A DNA stretch of 64,000 nucleotides from Billgrantia desiderata (GCA_011742915.1 JAAQTN010000008.1:1-64000), one strand, 5' to 3'. Counted from the first letter of the stretch, positions 1 to 8,585 are shown. Numbers and translations are program-made. Notes: generated by a model not told the origin, from the letters alone.

Positions 1-159
1 GCCAGCGAGCTCAACGACCGGGCGCTGGCGCTGCTGGTGCAACAGGGGATTGCCGAACCGGGGGATCATGTCATCCTGACCCGGGGCGATCACATGAACG
101 CCCACGGTGGAACCAATACCCTGAAGATTCTCGATGTTTCCGAGAAGCACCAGGCTTGA
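1..159 (+). CDS. pyk: Pyruvate kinase, C-terminal fragment (5' end outside window)
   Basis: Only the last 52 residues are present. The reading frame enters the window open and stops at 157-159. The segment contains a short hydrophilic helix region followed by VILTRGDHMNAHGGTNTLKI, which matches the C-terminal domain of bacterial pyruvate kinases (typically LTxGDxxxxxGGTNTLK). Pyruvate kinase converts phosphoenolpyruvate and ADP to pyruvate and ATP in the cytoplasm. The assignment rests on this terminal motif only, so the isozyme cannot be told. Confidence 0.75.
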   Translation, partial: ASELNDRALALLVQQGIAEPGDHVILTRGDHMNAHGGTNTLKILDVSEKHQA

Positions 160-177
160 TTTGGTATCGCTCGGTTT

Positions 178-204
178 TTGTATACAGGAAGCCTGCTTTC
201 CTGT
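178..204. promoter_or_regulatory. Candidate GntR/FCD operator and adjacent dyad upstream of the GntR gene
   Basis: TTGTATACAG at 178-187 is close to the TNGTATACNA palindromes bound by FCD-type GntR regulators. It overlaps a 7-bp inverted repeat, ACAGGAA (184-190) and TTCCTGT (198-204), with a 7-base spacer. Both lie about 60-85 bases before the GntR start codon, which fits autoregulation. The dyad could alternatively be a weak terminator for pyruvate kinase, although no T-tract follows it. Confidence 0.4.
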
Positions 205-261
205 GGTCAGAATGAAGGAAACGTGCGAAGGTAAGCCCATGACAAGGCGAGAGGGCAGGCC

Positions 262-996
262 ATGAGCACCACCTGGCAGGACGAGGTTGCCGCCGAAACC
301 CGGGCAGGCGGCAGGATCAGCGATCGTTTCATCGTCGACAAGGTGCGCGCGGCGGTGCTGACCCAGCGTCTGCCGCCGGGTACGCGCCTGCCCGAGGTGG
401 CGCTGGGCGAGATCTTCGGCGTCAGCCGCTCGGTGGTGCGCAAGGCGCTGACCCGGCTGGCTGCCGACCACGTCGTCAGCCAGCAGCCCAACCAGGTCGC
501 CCGGGTGCGCGCACCGAGCATCGAGGAGACCCGCGAGACCTTCGCTGCACGACGCCTGGTGGAGGGTGAGGTGGCGGCACTGCTGGCCGGCCGCCTCGAC
601 GCCGAGCTGCTGGGGGAGATCGCCGCGCGCGTCGAACGCGAAGCCGAAGCACATGCCCGAGGCGACGAGGCGGCCCGCATCGAGCACTCCCTGGCGATCC
701 ACCACCTGCTCGCCGAGCATTCGCCCAACCGGGTGCTCGGCGCCATGCTCACCGACCTGATCCTGCGTACCTCCATCGTCATTGCCCTATACAAACGGGC
801 CGGTCTGGCGAGCTGCTACCTGGCCGAGGACCATCCGGCGCTGCTCGCCCACTTGCGCAGCGGCGACGGTGAGGCGGCCCGGCGCTGCATCCACGAGCAT
901 CTTCAGGCACTGGAAGGGCTGCTGGACCTCAGCACACGAGAGACGCGCATCGATCTGATGGCGATTCTCGGTCAGCGTGAGGGTGCGATACCTTGA
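262..996 (+). CDS. GntR family transcriptional regulator, FCD subfamily
   Basis: This 244-residue protein has the full FCD-type GntR architecture. A winged helix spans about residues 20-90, with the recognition region around EVALGEIFGVSRSVVRKAL. An all-helical FCD ligand-binding domain follows at about 95-225 and contains the histidines expected of the metal site (HSLAIHHLL, DHPALL, HEHL). It binds DNA as a dimer and responds to a small organic acid. The downstream TRAP transporter and catabolic genes are plausible targets, and a TTGTATACAG site lies upstream. The stop codon overlaps the start of the next gene. The effector is unknown. Confidence 0.9.
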   Translation: MSTTWQDEVAAETRAGGRISDRFIVDKVRAAVLTQRLPPGTRLPEVALGEIFGVSRSVVRKALTRLAADHVVSQQPNQVARVRAPSIEETRETFAARRLVEGEVAALLAGRLDAELLGEIAARVEREAEAHARGDEAARIEHSLAIHHLLAEHSPNRVLGAMLTDLILRTSIVIALYKRAGLASCYLAEDHPALLAHLRSGDGEAARRCIHEHLQALEGLLDLSTRETRIDLMAILGQREGAIP

Positions 997-1538
997 ACCC
1001 CCCGGCAGACCTGACGCTCGGTACGCGCAGGAGCCAGGCTGCCGTTCTGGCCCTGCTCGGCGGCCTGCTGCTCGTCTGGCAGTGGCCGGCCGGCGCCGGG
1101 GAGCCGTCCACGCTCGAACGGGCACCGCTGGAGATCGTGACCGAGGACGAGCGCCATCGGCTCGAGGTGGAGCTGGCGCGCAGCTCGGCCGAGCGCCAGA
1201 AGGGGCTGATGGATCGCGACCATCTGGCGGCGGAAGCCGGCATGCTGTTTCTCTACACGGAGCCTCAGCCGCCCCAGGGCGGCTTCTGGATGTACCGCAC
1301 CCGTATCCCGTTGGATATTGCCTTCATCGACGCCGAAGGGCGTATCGCGGCCAAGGCCACCATGCAGCCTTGCCCGTCGCAAAACCCCTACGACTGCCCG
1401 GTCACCCTGGCGGGCGTGACCTACCACGCGGCGCTGGAGGTCAACGCCGGCTATTTCGAGGCGCACGACATCGGGGTGGGCGACTGCGTGATCTGGCCCG
1501 GCAGTGCCTCGGAGTGCGCCCACCTTCGCGACCCCTGA
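993..1538 (+). CDS. DUF192 family exported protein
   Basis: This 181-residue protein begins with a hydrophobic signal segment (about residues 15-38) and then a complete DUF192 domain. Recognisable stretches are VELARSSAERQKGLMDRDHL, GFWMYRTRIPLDIAFID and the C-terminal EVNAGYFEAHDIGVGD. DUF192 proteins are small beta-rich proteins of unknown biochemical role. The start is a TTG at 993-995 that overlaps the TGA of the GntR gene, so translation is probably coupled to it. A later start is possible but would remove part of the signal peptide. Confidence 0.85.
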   Translation: MNPPADLTLGTRRSQAAVLALLGGLLLVWQWPAGAGEPSTLERAPLEIVTEDERHRLEVELARSSAERQKGLMDRDHLAAEAGMLFLYTEPQPPQGGFWMYRTRIPLDIAFIDAEGRIAAKATMQPCPSQNPYDCPVTLAGVTYHAALEVNAGYFEAHDIGVGDCVIWPGSASECAHLRDP

Positions 1539-1865
1539 GATCAATCGCTACGCCGCCGCTATCGTTGCAGCGCATTTGCATGACAGTGCGTCGCTCGCTG
1601 CGAGCCTGAGCTGCGCCTGCGCGAGTACTCGCGGCACGACGATGCCTGCAATTTTTGGCATACGTATTCTATTTCTAATACTAAAGTATATTTTCTTTTC
1701 GATCATGCACTTGTGGCCTGGTTTCGGTGGATTTTATTCAACCGATTTGCATACGTAGTCTATTTTGATCTAAACGTTACGCAGCTCGCTTGTGATAGCG
1801 GGAGCGAAAGGAGATGCATACGAATTCCTGGATGACCACAACGACAACTCGAAAGGAGCCGCAAC
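1539..1865 (+). promoter_or_regulatory. AT-rich promoter region of the first TRAP operon with three GCATACG repeats
   Basis: No gene is seen in these 327 bases. The stretch from about 1650 to 1790 is far richer in A and T than its surroundings. It holds two near-identical 17-base elements, GCATACGTATTCTATTT at 1658-1674 and GCATACGTAGTCTATTT at 1749-1765. A shorter third copy, GCATACGAATTC, starts at 1816. Each long copy is an imperfect palindrome centred on TACGTA. A Shine-Dalgarno sequence (AAAGGAG) precedes the ATG at 1866. The repeats are good candidates for operators of the adjacent GntR or LacI regulator. Confidence 0.5.
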
Positions 1866-2864
1866 ATGACGCGTAATACCCACCCCGTTTTCCTCAAGGC
1901 GCCGTTGGCGATGGCGCTGTCACTTGCCATGGCCGCCGCTGCCCAGGCCGGCACGGAGCGCGTCATCGATGTCAGCCTGCCCCTGGGGCCCGACTCGCAG
2001 CAGGGCATCGGCGTGCTGAAGTTCGGTGAGGAGCTGGAGCGCCTCTCCGAGGGCCGCCTGTCCATCGACCCCCACTATGACAATGCCCTGGGTGCCGAGC
2101 GCGAGGTCGTCGAGGGCATGGGATTCGGCATCGTCGACGCCGGCATCTCCTCGACCGGCCCCATGGGCGGCTTCGTCGACGAGTTCCTGCTCTTCGATCT
2201 TCCCTACGTCTTCGAGAACCACGACCACGCCTATGCCTTTCTCGACAGCGAGCACGGCGAGCATCTCGCTCAGCTGGCCGAGGAGGGCATGAACGTCAAG
2301 ATCCTGGCCTGGATGGAGAACGGCTTTCGCCACAACACCAATTCGGTGCGGGAGCTGAATCACCCGGACGACTTGCGCGGCATCAATCACCGCACCCAGG
2401 AGAGCCGCGTCCAGGTGGACACCTGGGAGGCGCTGGGCGCCAATGCCACGCCGATGGCCTGGACCGAGGTCTACACCGCCTTGCAGCAGGGGGTCATGGA
2501 TAGCCAGGAGAACCCGCTGCCGACCATCTACGACGTCAATTTCTACGAGGTTCAGGATTACCTGAACATGACCCAGCACGTCTATTCGCCGGCACCGCTG
2601 ATGATGGGGCTGGACCTGTTCAATTCGTTCAGCGAAGAGGACCAGGCAATCATCCTGGAAGCGGCGCAGTTGGCCCTGCCGGTTCAGCGCGAGGCCAGCC
2701 AGGAGCTTGAGCAGCGCTACCTGGTCCAACTGGCGGAGCTGGGCATGACCGTCACCGAGCCCGACCTGGAGCCCTTCCGCGAGGCGGTGCAGCCGGTCAT
2801 CGAGAAGTGGGCTCCCACCGTGGGCGAGGACCTCGTCGAGGCTGCCATCAATTTCGAGTATTGA
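1866..2864 (+). CDS. TRAP transporter substrate-binding protein, DctP family (system 1)
   Basis: This 332-residue periplasmic protein starts with a signal peptide that ends near AAAQAG (about residue 29). It then shows the DctP fold, with typical stretches such as GFRHNTNSVRELNHPDDLRG, RVQVDTWEALGANATPM and QGVMDSQENPL. It captures an organic anion for the membrane subunits encoded immediately downstream. The ligand cannot be read from sequence. The neighbouring dehydrogenase and BKACE suggest a beta-hydroxy or beta-keto acid. A strong hairpin follows the stop codon and may keep this protein in excess over the permease. Confidence 0.93.
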   Translation: MTRNTHPVFLKAPLAMALSLAMAAAAQAGTERVIDVSLPLGPDSQQGIGVLKFGEELERLSEGRLSIDPHYDNALGAEREVVEGMGFGIVDAGISSTGPMGGFVDEFLLFDLPYVFENHDHAYAFLDSEHGEHLAQLAEEGMNVKILAWMENGFRHNTNSVRELNHPDDLRGINHRTQESRVQVDTWEALGANATPMAWTEVYTALQQGVMDSQENPLPTIYDVNFYEVQDYLNMTQHVYSPAPLMMGLDLFNSFSEEDQAIILEAAQLALPVQREASQELEQRYLVQLAELGMTVTEPDLEPFREAVQPVIEKWAPTVGEDLVEAAINFEY

Positions 2865-2873
2865 GTGTGGCCC

Positions 2874-2896
2874 GCGGGCGGCGGTCTGCCGCCCGC
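2874..2896 (+). other. Hairpin between dctP and dctQ (system 1)
   Basis: GCGGGCGGC (2874-2882) and GCCGCCCGC (2888-2896) form a perfect 9-bp stem around a 5-base loop, 10 bases after the binding-protein stop codon. No U-tract follows. It is more likely an RNA-stabilising or partially attenuating element than a full terminator. Confidence 0.6.
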
Positions 2897-2923
2897 GCCG
2901 TCAACTAGCGACACGAGGCAGTC

Positions 2924-3427
2924 ATGAAGACGTTATTGCGGCAAACCAACAGGGGCATCGACCTGTTCAATCGCCTGATCGGCTGGGGGCTCGCCGGGCT
3001 GTTGCTGGTCATGACCGTGCTGATCTTCTGGCAGGTCTTCGCGCGATTCGTGGTGGGAAGGCCGCTCTACTTCTCCGATGAGATCGCCCGCTTCGCCATG
3101 ATCTGGCTCACCTTCATCGGCGCCGGCTACGCCTATCGCAAGGGGCTGATGATCTCGGTCGACATCGTGCTCGAGTTCGCTGGGCCGAGGCTGGCGCGCG
3201 TGATGCGCGTCCTGGTCGTGCTGGCCTCGGCGCTGTTCGCCTTCATCCTGGTCAAGTACGGCTTCGAGATGGTGGGCCGGGTCGCCAACCAGACGGCGCC
3301 CAGTACCCGGGTGTCGATGATGTGGCCCTACCTTGCCGTGCCCCTGGGCGGGATCGTCATCCTGGTCAATTCGGTGGCGCTGCTGATCGACGAGGTCACG
3401 GGCCACAAAAAAGAGGAGAGGGGCTGA
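2924..3427 (+). CDS. TRAP transporter small permease, DctQ family (system 1)
   Basis: This 167-residue integral membrane protein has four predicted transmembrane segments, the expected layout of DctQ. The conserved region FWQVFARFVVGRPLYFSDEIARFAMIWLTFIGAGYAYRKG is present in the first half, including the ARF and E-[IV]-ARF type motifs. It forms the small subunit that pairs with the large DctM transporter in the inner membrane. Its stop codon overlaps the ATG of the dctM gene by one base (TGATG), which indicates translational coupling. Confidence 0.92.
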   Translation: MKTLLRQTNRGIDLFNRLIGWGLAGLLLVMTVLIFWQVFARFVVGRPLYFSDEIARFAMIWLTFIGAGYAYRKGLMISVDIVLEFAGPRLARVMRVLVVLASALFAFILVKYGFEMVGRVANQTAPSTRVSMMWPYLAVPLGGIVILVNSVALLIDEVTGHKKEERG

Positions 3428-4698
3428 TGGCGCTGCTGCTTTTCCTGCTGCTGATCGTGCTGTTCGTCATCGGCGTGCCGATCGCCTTCTCGTTGGGCCT
3501 GGCATCGGCCATCACGGTGTGGCAGGGCGAGCTGATGCCGATGCTGATCGTGGCCCAGCAGTACATCACCTCGGTCAACTCCTTCCCGCTGATGGCGATT
3601 CCGTTCTTCATCCTGGCGGGCTACCTGATGCAGAGCGGCGGCATCTCCCGGCGGCTGGTGGACTTCTCCAATACCATGGTGGGGAGCATGACCGGCGGAC
3701 TGGCCATGGTGGCCATCGTCACCTCGCTGTTCTTTGCCGCCATCTCGGGCTCGGGGGCGGCCACCACCGCCGCCATCGGCGCGATCCTGATCCCGGCGAT
3801 GATCGCCAAGGGCTATGACTCCGGCTACGCGGCGGCCAATCAGGCGGCCTCCGGGGCGCTGGGGGTGATCATCCCGCCGAGCATTCCGCTGATCCTCTAC
3901 GGTATCGCCGCCAACGTCTCGGTGGGCGACATGTTCGTCGCCGGCATCCTGCCGGGCCTCATGATCACCCTGAGCCTGCTGCTCTTCGCCTACGGCTACG
4001 CCCGCTACCACGGCCACGGCGGCGGCGAGCGCAGCTCCTGGCACGAGATGTTCACGGCGGGGCGCAAGGCGCTGCTGGCGATCCTGATGCCGGTGATCAT
4101 CCTCGGTGGCATCTATGGCGGTATCTTCACGCCGACGGAGGCGGCGGTGATCGCCGTGGTCTACTCCTTCCTCGTGGGCTTCGTGATCTACCGCGAAATC
4201 TCGCTCAAGGACATCGTCGGCATCCTCCAGGAGGCCGCCGTCACCACCGCCGTGGTGCTCAGCATCATCGGCGCCGCCGGGCTGTACGGCAGGATCCTGC
4301 AGAGCCTGCGGGTGCCGTCGATGCTCTCCAACTTCGTCATCGGCGCCATCGACAGCCCGCTGCTGTTCATCGTGCTGGTCAATGTGCTGCTGCTGATGGC
4401 CGGCATGTTCATCGAGGCCGCCGCGGCGATCCTGATCTTCGTGCCGATCCTGCTGCCCATCGCGGTGAGCTTCGGCTTCGATCCGGTGCATTTCGGCATC
4501 ATCATGGTGGTCAACCTGGCCATGGGCATGTTCACGCCGCCGGTGGGCCTCAACCTGTTCGTGGCGTCGCAGATCTCCAAGGTCGGCGTGGCCCGGCTGA
4601 CCTGGTCGATCCTGCCTTTCGTCGCCATCGTGCTGGTCAATCTCTTCATCATCAGCGTGGTGCCTTTCCTCTCCACCTGGCTGCCCTCGCTGCGCTAG
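3427..4698 (+). CDS. TRAP transporter large permease, DctM family (system 1)
   Basis: This 423-residue, strongly hydrophobic protein has the 12-helix DctM layout. Visible family motifs include GVPIAFSLGLAS near the N-terminus, FAAISGSGAATTAAIG and IIPPSIPLILYG in the first half, and FTPPVGLNLFV near the C-terminus. It is the sodium-coupled transport subunit. I chose the ATG at 3427, which overlaps the dctQ stop. An in-frame upstream start at 3322 would lie deep inside dctQ and add a non-homologous leader. Confidence 0.93.
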   Translation: MALLLFLLLIVLFVIGVPIAFSLGLASAITVWQGELMPMLIVAQQYITSVNSFPLMAIPFFILAGYLMQSGGISRRLVDFSNTMVGSMTGGLAMVAIVTSLFFAAISGSGAATTAAIGAILIPAMIAKGYDSGYAAANQAASGALGVIIPPSIPLILYGIAANVSVGDMFVAGILPGLMITLSLLLFAYGYARYHGHGGGERSSWHEMFTAGRKALLAILMPVIILGGIYGGIFTPTEAAVIAVVYSFLVGFVIYREISLKDIVGILQEAAVTTAVVLSIIGAAGLYGRILQSLRVPSMLSNFVIGAIDSPLLFIVLVNVLLLMAGMFIEAAAAILIFVPILLPIAVSFGFDPVHFGIIMVVNLAMGMFTPPVGLNLFVASQISKVGVARLTWSILPFVAIVLVNLFIISVVPFLSTWLPSLR

Positions 4699-4737
4699 CG
4701 GGGCGACGGCCGTTCCACCCATCCGGGAGACACGACA

Positions 4738-5511
4738 ATGAAAGTGGTAGACAGCCTGATTCCGCGGCAGGGCCTGAGAGTGCTGGTGACGGCGGGCGCC
4801 AACGGCATCGGCCTGGCCATTGCCCAGGCCTTCCATGAGGCCGGGGCGCGCGTGCATGTGTGCGACATCGACGAAGCCGCCCTGGCTGCGCTGCCCGAGG
4901 GCATCGCGGCAACCCGGGCGGACGTCAGCCGCGAGGCGGACGTGGCGCGTCTGTTCGACGAGGCGGCCGGCCTGGGCGGGCTGGACGTGGTGGTCAACAA
5001 CGCCGGCATCGCCGGGCCGACGGCCGGGATCGACGAGATCGAGAGCGAAGCGTGGCGACAGACCATCGACATCAATCTCAACGGTCAATATTACGTGGCC
5101 AAATGGGCCGCCGGCGCTCTGCGCGAGAGCCGGGGCGTGCTGCTCAACATGGCGTCGGTGGCGGGACGCCTCGGCTTCGCCTATCGCACGCCCTATGCCG
5201 CCAGCAAATGGGGCGTGGTGGGGTTGACCAAGAGCCTGGCCTGCGAGCTCGGCCCGGCGGGGGTCAGGGTCAACGCGATCCTGCCGGGTATCGTACGCGG
5301 CCCGCGCATCGAGCGGGTGATCGCCGACCGCGCCGCACAGCGCGGCATCGGCCGCGACGAGATGGAGCAGGAGAACCTGGCCAAGGTGTCGATGCGCAAG
5401 ATGGTCGAGCCCAGCGACATCGCGGCCATGGCCCTGTTCCTGGCCTCTCCCGGAGGCGCCAACATTTCCGGTCAGGCGCTCAGCGTCTGCGCCAACGTCG
5501 AGTCGCTGTAA
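4738..5511 (+). CDS. Short-chain dehydrogenase/reductase (SDR) family oxidoreductase
   Basis: This 257-residue protein is a classical SDR. It has the nucleotide-binding glycine motif TAGANGIG near residues 18-25, NNAG in the middle, and the catalytic triad S140, Y153 and K157 in YAASK. Such enzymes oxidise or reduce a secondary alcohol or ketone with NAD(P). It lies 39 bases after dctM and 56 bases before the BKACE gene. Its likely role, by inference, is oxidation of an imported beta-hydroxy acid to the beta-keto acid that BKACE cleaves. The actual substrate is unknown. Confidence 0.9.
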   Translation: MKVVDSLIPRQGLRVLVTAGANGIGLAIAQAFHEAGARVHVCDIDEAALAALPEGIAATRADVSREADVARLFDEAAGLGGLDVVVNNAGIAGPTAGIDEIESEAWRQTIDINLNGQYYVAKWAAGALRESRGVLLNMASVAGRLGFAYRTPYAASKWGVVGLTKSLACELGPAGVRVNAILPGIVRGPRIERVIADRAAQRGIGRDEMEQENLAKVSMRKMVEPSDIAAMALFLASPGGANISGQALSVCANVESL

Positions 5512-5567
5512 GGGCTTGGCGCGTGGCGCGGCTCCACGACTCCTGAATCAGAACAGCGAGGTCTTTC

Positions 5568-6500
5568 ATGGCGACGCAACGTAAAGTCATCATCACCTGT
5601 GCCGTCACCGGCGCCATCCATACGCCTTCCATGTCGCCCCATCTGCCGGTGACGCCCGAGGAGATCGCCGAGGCGGCCATCGCCGCCGCCGAGGCGGGTG
5701 CCGCCATTCTGCACCTGCATGCCCGCGACCCCCGCACCGGCAGGCCGACCCAGGATCCTGCGGTGTTCGAGAAGTTCCTGCCGCGGATCAAGGCCTCCAC
5801 CGATGCGGTGATCAACCTCACCACGGGCGGCAGCCCGCACATGACGGTGGAGGAGCGCATGCGGCCCGCCATCGAGTTCCAGCCGGAGCTGGCCTCGATG
5901 AACATGGGCTCGATGAACTTTGGGCTGTTCCCGATGCTTGAGCGCTTCCAGGCGTTCGAGCACGAGTGGGAGCGCGAGCACCTGGAGAACAGCCGCGACC
6001 TGGTGTTCAAGAACACCTTTGCCGACATCGAGAAGACCATGACCCTGGGGGCGCGCAACGGCACGCGTTTCGAATGCGAGTGCTACGACATCGGCCATCT
6101 CTACAATCTGCGCAACCTGGTGGATCGTGGCGTCGTCGGTGGGCGGCTCTTCGTGCAGAGCGTGTTCGGCATTCTGGGCGGCATCGGCCCCCACGCCGAG
6201 GACGTCATGCACATGCGTCGCACCGCCGACAGGCTGTTCGGCGACGGCTATGCCTGGTCCGTGCTGGGAGCGGGCAGCAATCAGATGCGCATCGCGGCCC
6301 AGGCCGCCGCCATGGGTGGGCACGTGCGGGTGGGGCTGGAGGACTCCCTGTGGCTCGGGCCGGGGCGGCTGGCGGAGAGCAATGCCAGCCAGGTGCGCAA
6401 GGTGCGCGAGCTGCTGGAAGGGCTCTCGCTGGCCGTGGCCACAGCGGACGAGGCGCGCGAGATCCTGGAATTGAAGGGCGGCGACCGGGTCGGCTTCTGA
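5568..6500 (+). CDS. Beta-keto acid cleavage enzyme (BKACE, DUF849 family)
   Basis: This 310-residue protein belongs to the family of 3-keto-5-aminohexanoate cleavage enzyme (Kce). These zinc enzymes condense a beta-keto acid with acetyl-CoA and split it into acetoacetate and a new acyl-CoA. The family start VIITCAVTGA, the metal-binding HLH (H49 and H51) followed by ARDP, and the NLTTGGSP motif are all visible. The gene is the last structural gene of the TRAP-SDR-BKACE series and is followed by a LacI regulator. The family covers many substrates, so the specific keto acid cannot be stated. Confidence 0.9.
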   Translation: MATQRKVIITCAVTGAIHTPSMSPHLPVTPEEIAEAAIAAAEAGAAILHLHARDPRTGRPTQDPAVFEKFLPRIKASTDAVINLTTGGSPHMTVEERMRPAIEFQPELASMNMGSMNFGLFPMLERFQAFEHEWEREHLENSRDLVFKNTFADIEKTMTLGARNGTRFECECYDIGHLYNLRNLVDRGVVGGRLFVQSVFGILGGIGPHAEDVMHMRRTADRLFGDGYAWSVLGAGSNQMRIAAQAAAMGGHVRVGLEDSLWLGPGRLAESNASQVRKVRELLEGLSLAVATADEAREILELKGGDRVGF

Positions 6501-6576
6501 GCCGCTACCGGCGCCTGCCGTGGCAAAGTGGTACGATTCCCGTCATTTCGGTATCCGCCCGCTGCGAGCTCCATGC

Positions 6577-7617
6577 ATGAAAAGGAAATCCGTAACCTCC
6601 CGCGATGTGGCCCGACTGGCCGGCGTGTCGCAGTCGGCCGTCAGTCGCAGCTTCTCGCCCAATGCCAGTGTTTCGGACAAGACCCGCAAGAAGGTGATGG
6701 AGGCGGCGCGCGAGCTGGGTTATCGCCCCAACACCATCGCCCGCTCGCTCATCACGCGCTCGAGCCGCACCATCGCGGTGGTGACCTACAGCCTCGAGAA
6801 CCCGTTCTATACCTTCGTGCTGGAGCGGGCGTCGCGCTTCTTCCAGAAGCAGGGGTATCACCTGCTGCTGTTCTTCGCCCCCTCCGATCGGGGCTTCGAC
6901 TCGGTGATCGATGAGATCATCAGAAGTCAGGTCGAGGGGGTGCTCATGCTCGCCATCACCCTGGACACCGAGCAGGCAGAAACGGTGGCGGACTTCGGCA
7001 TCCCCGTGGTGATCGTCAACCGTACCGTCAACTACGCCGGCATCAGCCAGGTCGGCTGCGACAATCACCGCGGCGGGTTCTGGGCGGGCAGCTACCTGGC
7101 CAGCCTGGGGCATCGGCGCATCGCCTACCTGGCCGGCCTGGAGGACTCCTCGACCAGCCAGCAGCGCTACGCGGGGTTCGTGGCGGGCCTGGCGTCGCGG
7201 GGGCAGCAGTGCCACGCCGTCGAGGTCGGCAACTACCGCTACCTCGACGCCTGCCAGGCCACACGGCGCCTGTTCGCTGCGCCCAGCGTGCCGGATGCGC
7301 TGTTTGCCGCCAACGACCTCATGGCCATTGCCGCCATGGAGACGCTGCGCCATGAACTCGGCCTTGCGGTGCCGCAAGACGTGTCGATCGTCGGCTTCGA
7401 CGACATCCCCATGTCGACCTGGCCAAGCCATTCGCTGACGACGCTGCAGCAGCCGGTCGAGCAGATGGTGGTCAAGGCCACGGAGCTGTTGCTCGAGCAG
7501 ATCGCTCACGCCGATACCGAGCCCGAGCACATCATGCTGCCGGTGACGCCGATGCTGAGAGGAAGCACGCGCAGGCCGGGCGGTGCCGGGGCGGAAGCGG
7601 CATCGGAGACGGAGTGA
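6577..7617 (+). CDS. LacI family transcriptional regulator
   Basis: This 346-residue regulator has an N-terminal LacI helix-turn-helix (SRDVARLAGVSQSAVSRSFS, about residues 7-26). A periplasmic-binding-protein-like effector domain follows, with the family ending VSIVGFDDIPMSTW and TTLQQP. It would bind operator DNA as a dimer or tetramer and be released or recruited by a small ligand. It follows the BKACE gene by 76 bases and probably controls the TRAP-SDR-BKACE genes. I start at the ATG at 6577. An upstream GTG at 6520 would add 19 residues absent from the family. Confidence 0.9.
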   Translation: MKRKSVTSRDVARLAGVSQSAVSRSFSPNASVSDKTRKKVMEAARELGYRPNTIARSLITRSSRTIAVVTYSLENPFYTFVLERASRFFQKQGYHLLLFFAPSDRGFDSVIDEIIRSQVEGVLMLAITLDTEQAETVADFGIPVVIVNRTVNYAGISQVGCDNHRGGFWAGSYLASLGHRRIAYLAGLEDSSTSQQRYAGFVAGLASRGQQCHAVEVGNYRYLDACQATRRLFAAPSVPDALFAANDLMAIAAMETLRHELGLAVPQDVSIVGFDDIPMSTWPSHSLTTLQQPVEQMVVKATELLLEQIAHADTEPEHIMLPVTPMLRGSTRRPGGAGAEAASETE

Positions 7618-7638
7618 AAAGGGCCGCCGTCTCGACCG

Positions 7639-8496
7639 TCAGCGGCCGAGCAGGGCGCGAAAGCGAATCACGATCAGTGCCACGCCGGCGATGACCATGA
7701 CGCCGCCGATCAGCACATGGGCGTTGAGACTCTCGCCCAGCAGCACGATGCCCAGCACGACCGCGCCCATCGGCACCATCAGGCTCAGCGGGGCCAGTCG
7801 GCTCACCGGGTGGCGCCGCAGCAGGCCGTACCACATGCCGTAGGCGACGATCGACGACATCACCGCGGTATAGAACACCGCGCCCCAGCCGAACCAGCCG
7901 GCGGTGGCCATGGCGCTGACCTGGCCGCTTTCGAACCACCAGGAGCCGATGGCCACCTGGGGCACGGCGAGCAGGGCCGTCCAGCCGGCCAGTGCCAGCG
8001 GTGGGATATTGGGCCCCATCTTGATCAGCAGCTGCGACACGGCCCAGCCGAAGGCGCTGAGCAGCAGCAGCGTCATGGGCAGCGCCGAGGGCAGGCTGGG
8101 TCCGCCGGCCAGCACCACCACCCCGCCGAACGACAGCACGAGGCCGGCCACGCGCTTGACGCTCAGGCGCTCGCCCAGGAACAGCACCGCCAGCAGCGTG
8201 GCGAAGGGCGTGCCCATCTGCACCAGCAGGGCGCCGGTGCCGGCTTCCGCCTGGCCCAGGCCGATGAACAGCAGGGCGAAGTGCAGGGTGCCGAAGGTGG
8301 CGGAGAGCAGCAGCAGGAAGGGCAGATGACGACGCGCCACCGGATGGAAGGGCACCAGCAGCGCCGCCACCAGAAGAAAGCGCAGGGTGGTGAGCAGCAG
8401 CGGCGGCAGTTCCGTCACCCCCCATTTGATGACGATGATGTTCAAGGCCCAGATCACCACGATCGAGAGGCCCAGCAGCAGGTCGCGCACTGGCAC
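7639..8496 (-). CDS. EamA/DMT family transporter
   Basis: This 285-residue protein consists of ten hydrophobic segments in two EamA repeats. Recognisable features are WALNIIVIKWG at the N-terminus, the end of the first repeat near LGERLSVKRVAGLVLSFGGV, and the second-repeat ending LLGESLNAHVLIGGVMVIAGV. Members export amino acids or other small metabolites across the inner membrane. The gene is convergent with the LacI gene (21-base gap) and divergent from the second TRAP operon. Nothing in the sequence identifies the substrate. Confidence 0.9.
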   Translation of the reverse strand: MPVRDLLLGLSIVVIWALNIIVIKWGVTELPPLLLTTLRFLLVAALLVPFHPVARRHLPFLLLLSATFGTLHFALLFIGLGQAEAGTGALLVQMGTPFATLLAVLFLGERLSVKRVAGLVLSFGGVVVLAGGPSLPSALPMTLLLLSAFGWAVSQLLIKMGPNIPPLALAGWTALLAVPQVAIGSWWFESGQVSAMATAGWFGWGAVFYTAVMSSIVAYGMWYGLLRRHPVSRLAPLSLMVPMGAVVLGIVLLGESLNAHVLIGGVMVIAGVALIVIRFRALLGR

Positions 8497-8585
8497 GGCT
8501 GACTCCTTGTCGTATTCGCCCCGGCGAGGATGGCAGCCCGGTGCCGTGCGTCGCCGATATCGTTAACGGACTACCATTCAACGCC

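Noticed and set aside
1504..1758. Small frame of 84 codons in the gap before the first TRAP operon
   Set aside because: It has no ribosome site, overlaps the end of the DUF192 gene and covers the repeat-bearing promoter region. No similarity is recognised.
3328..5088. Long open frame of 586 codons on the minus strand across the dctM and SDR genes
   Set aside because: It is antisense to well-supported genes, rich in His, Asp and Arg as expected for a GC-rich shadow frame, and has no recognisable domain.
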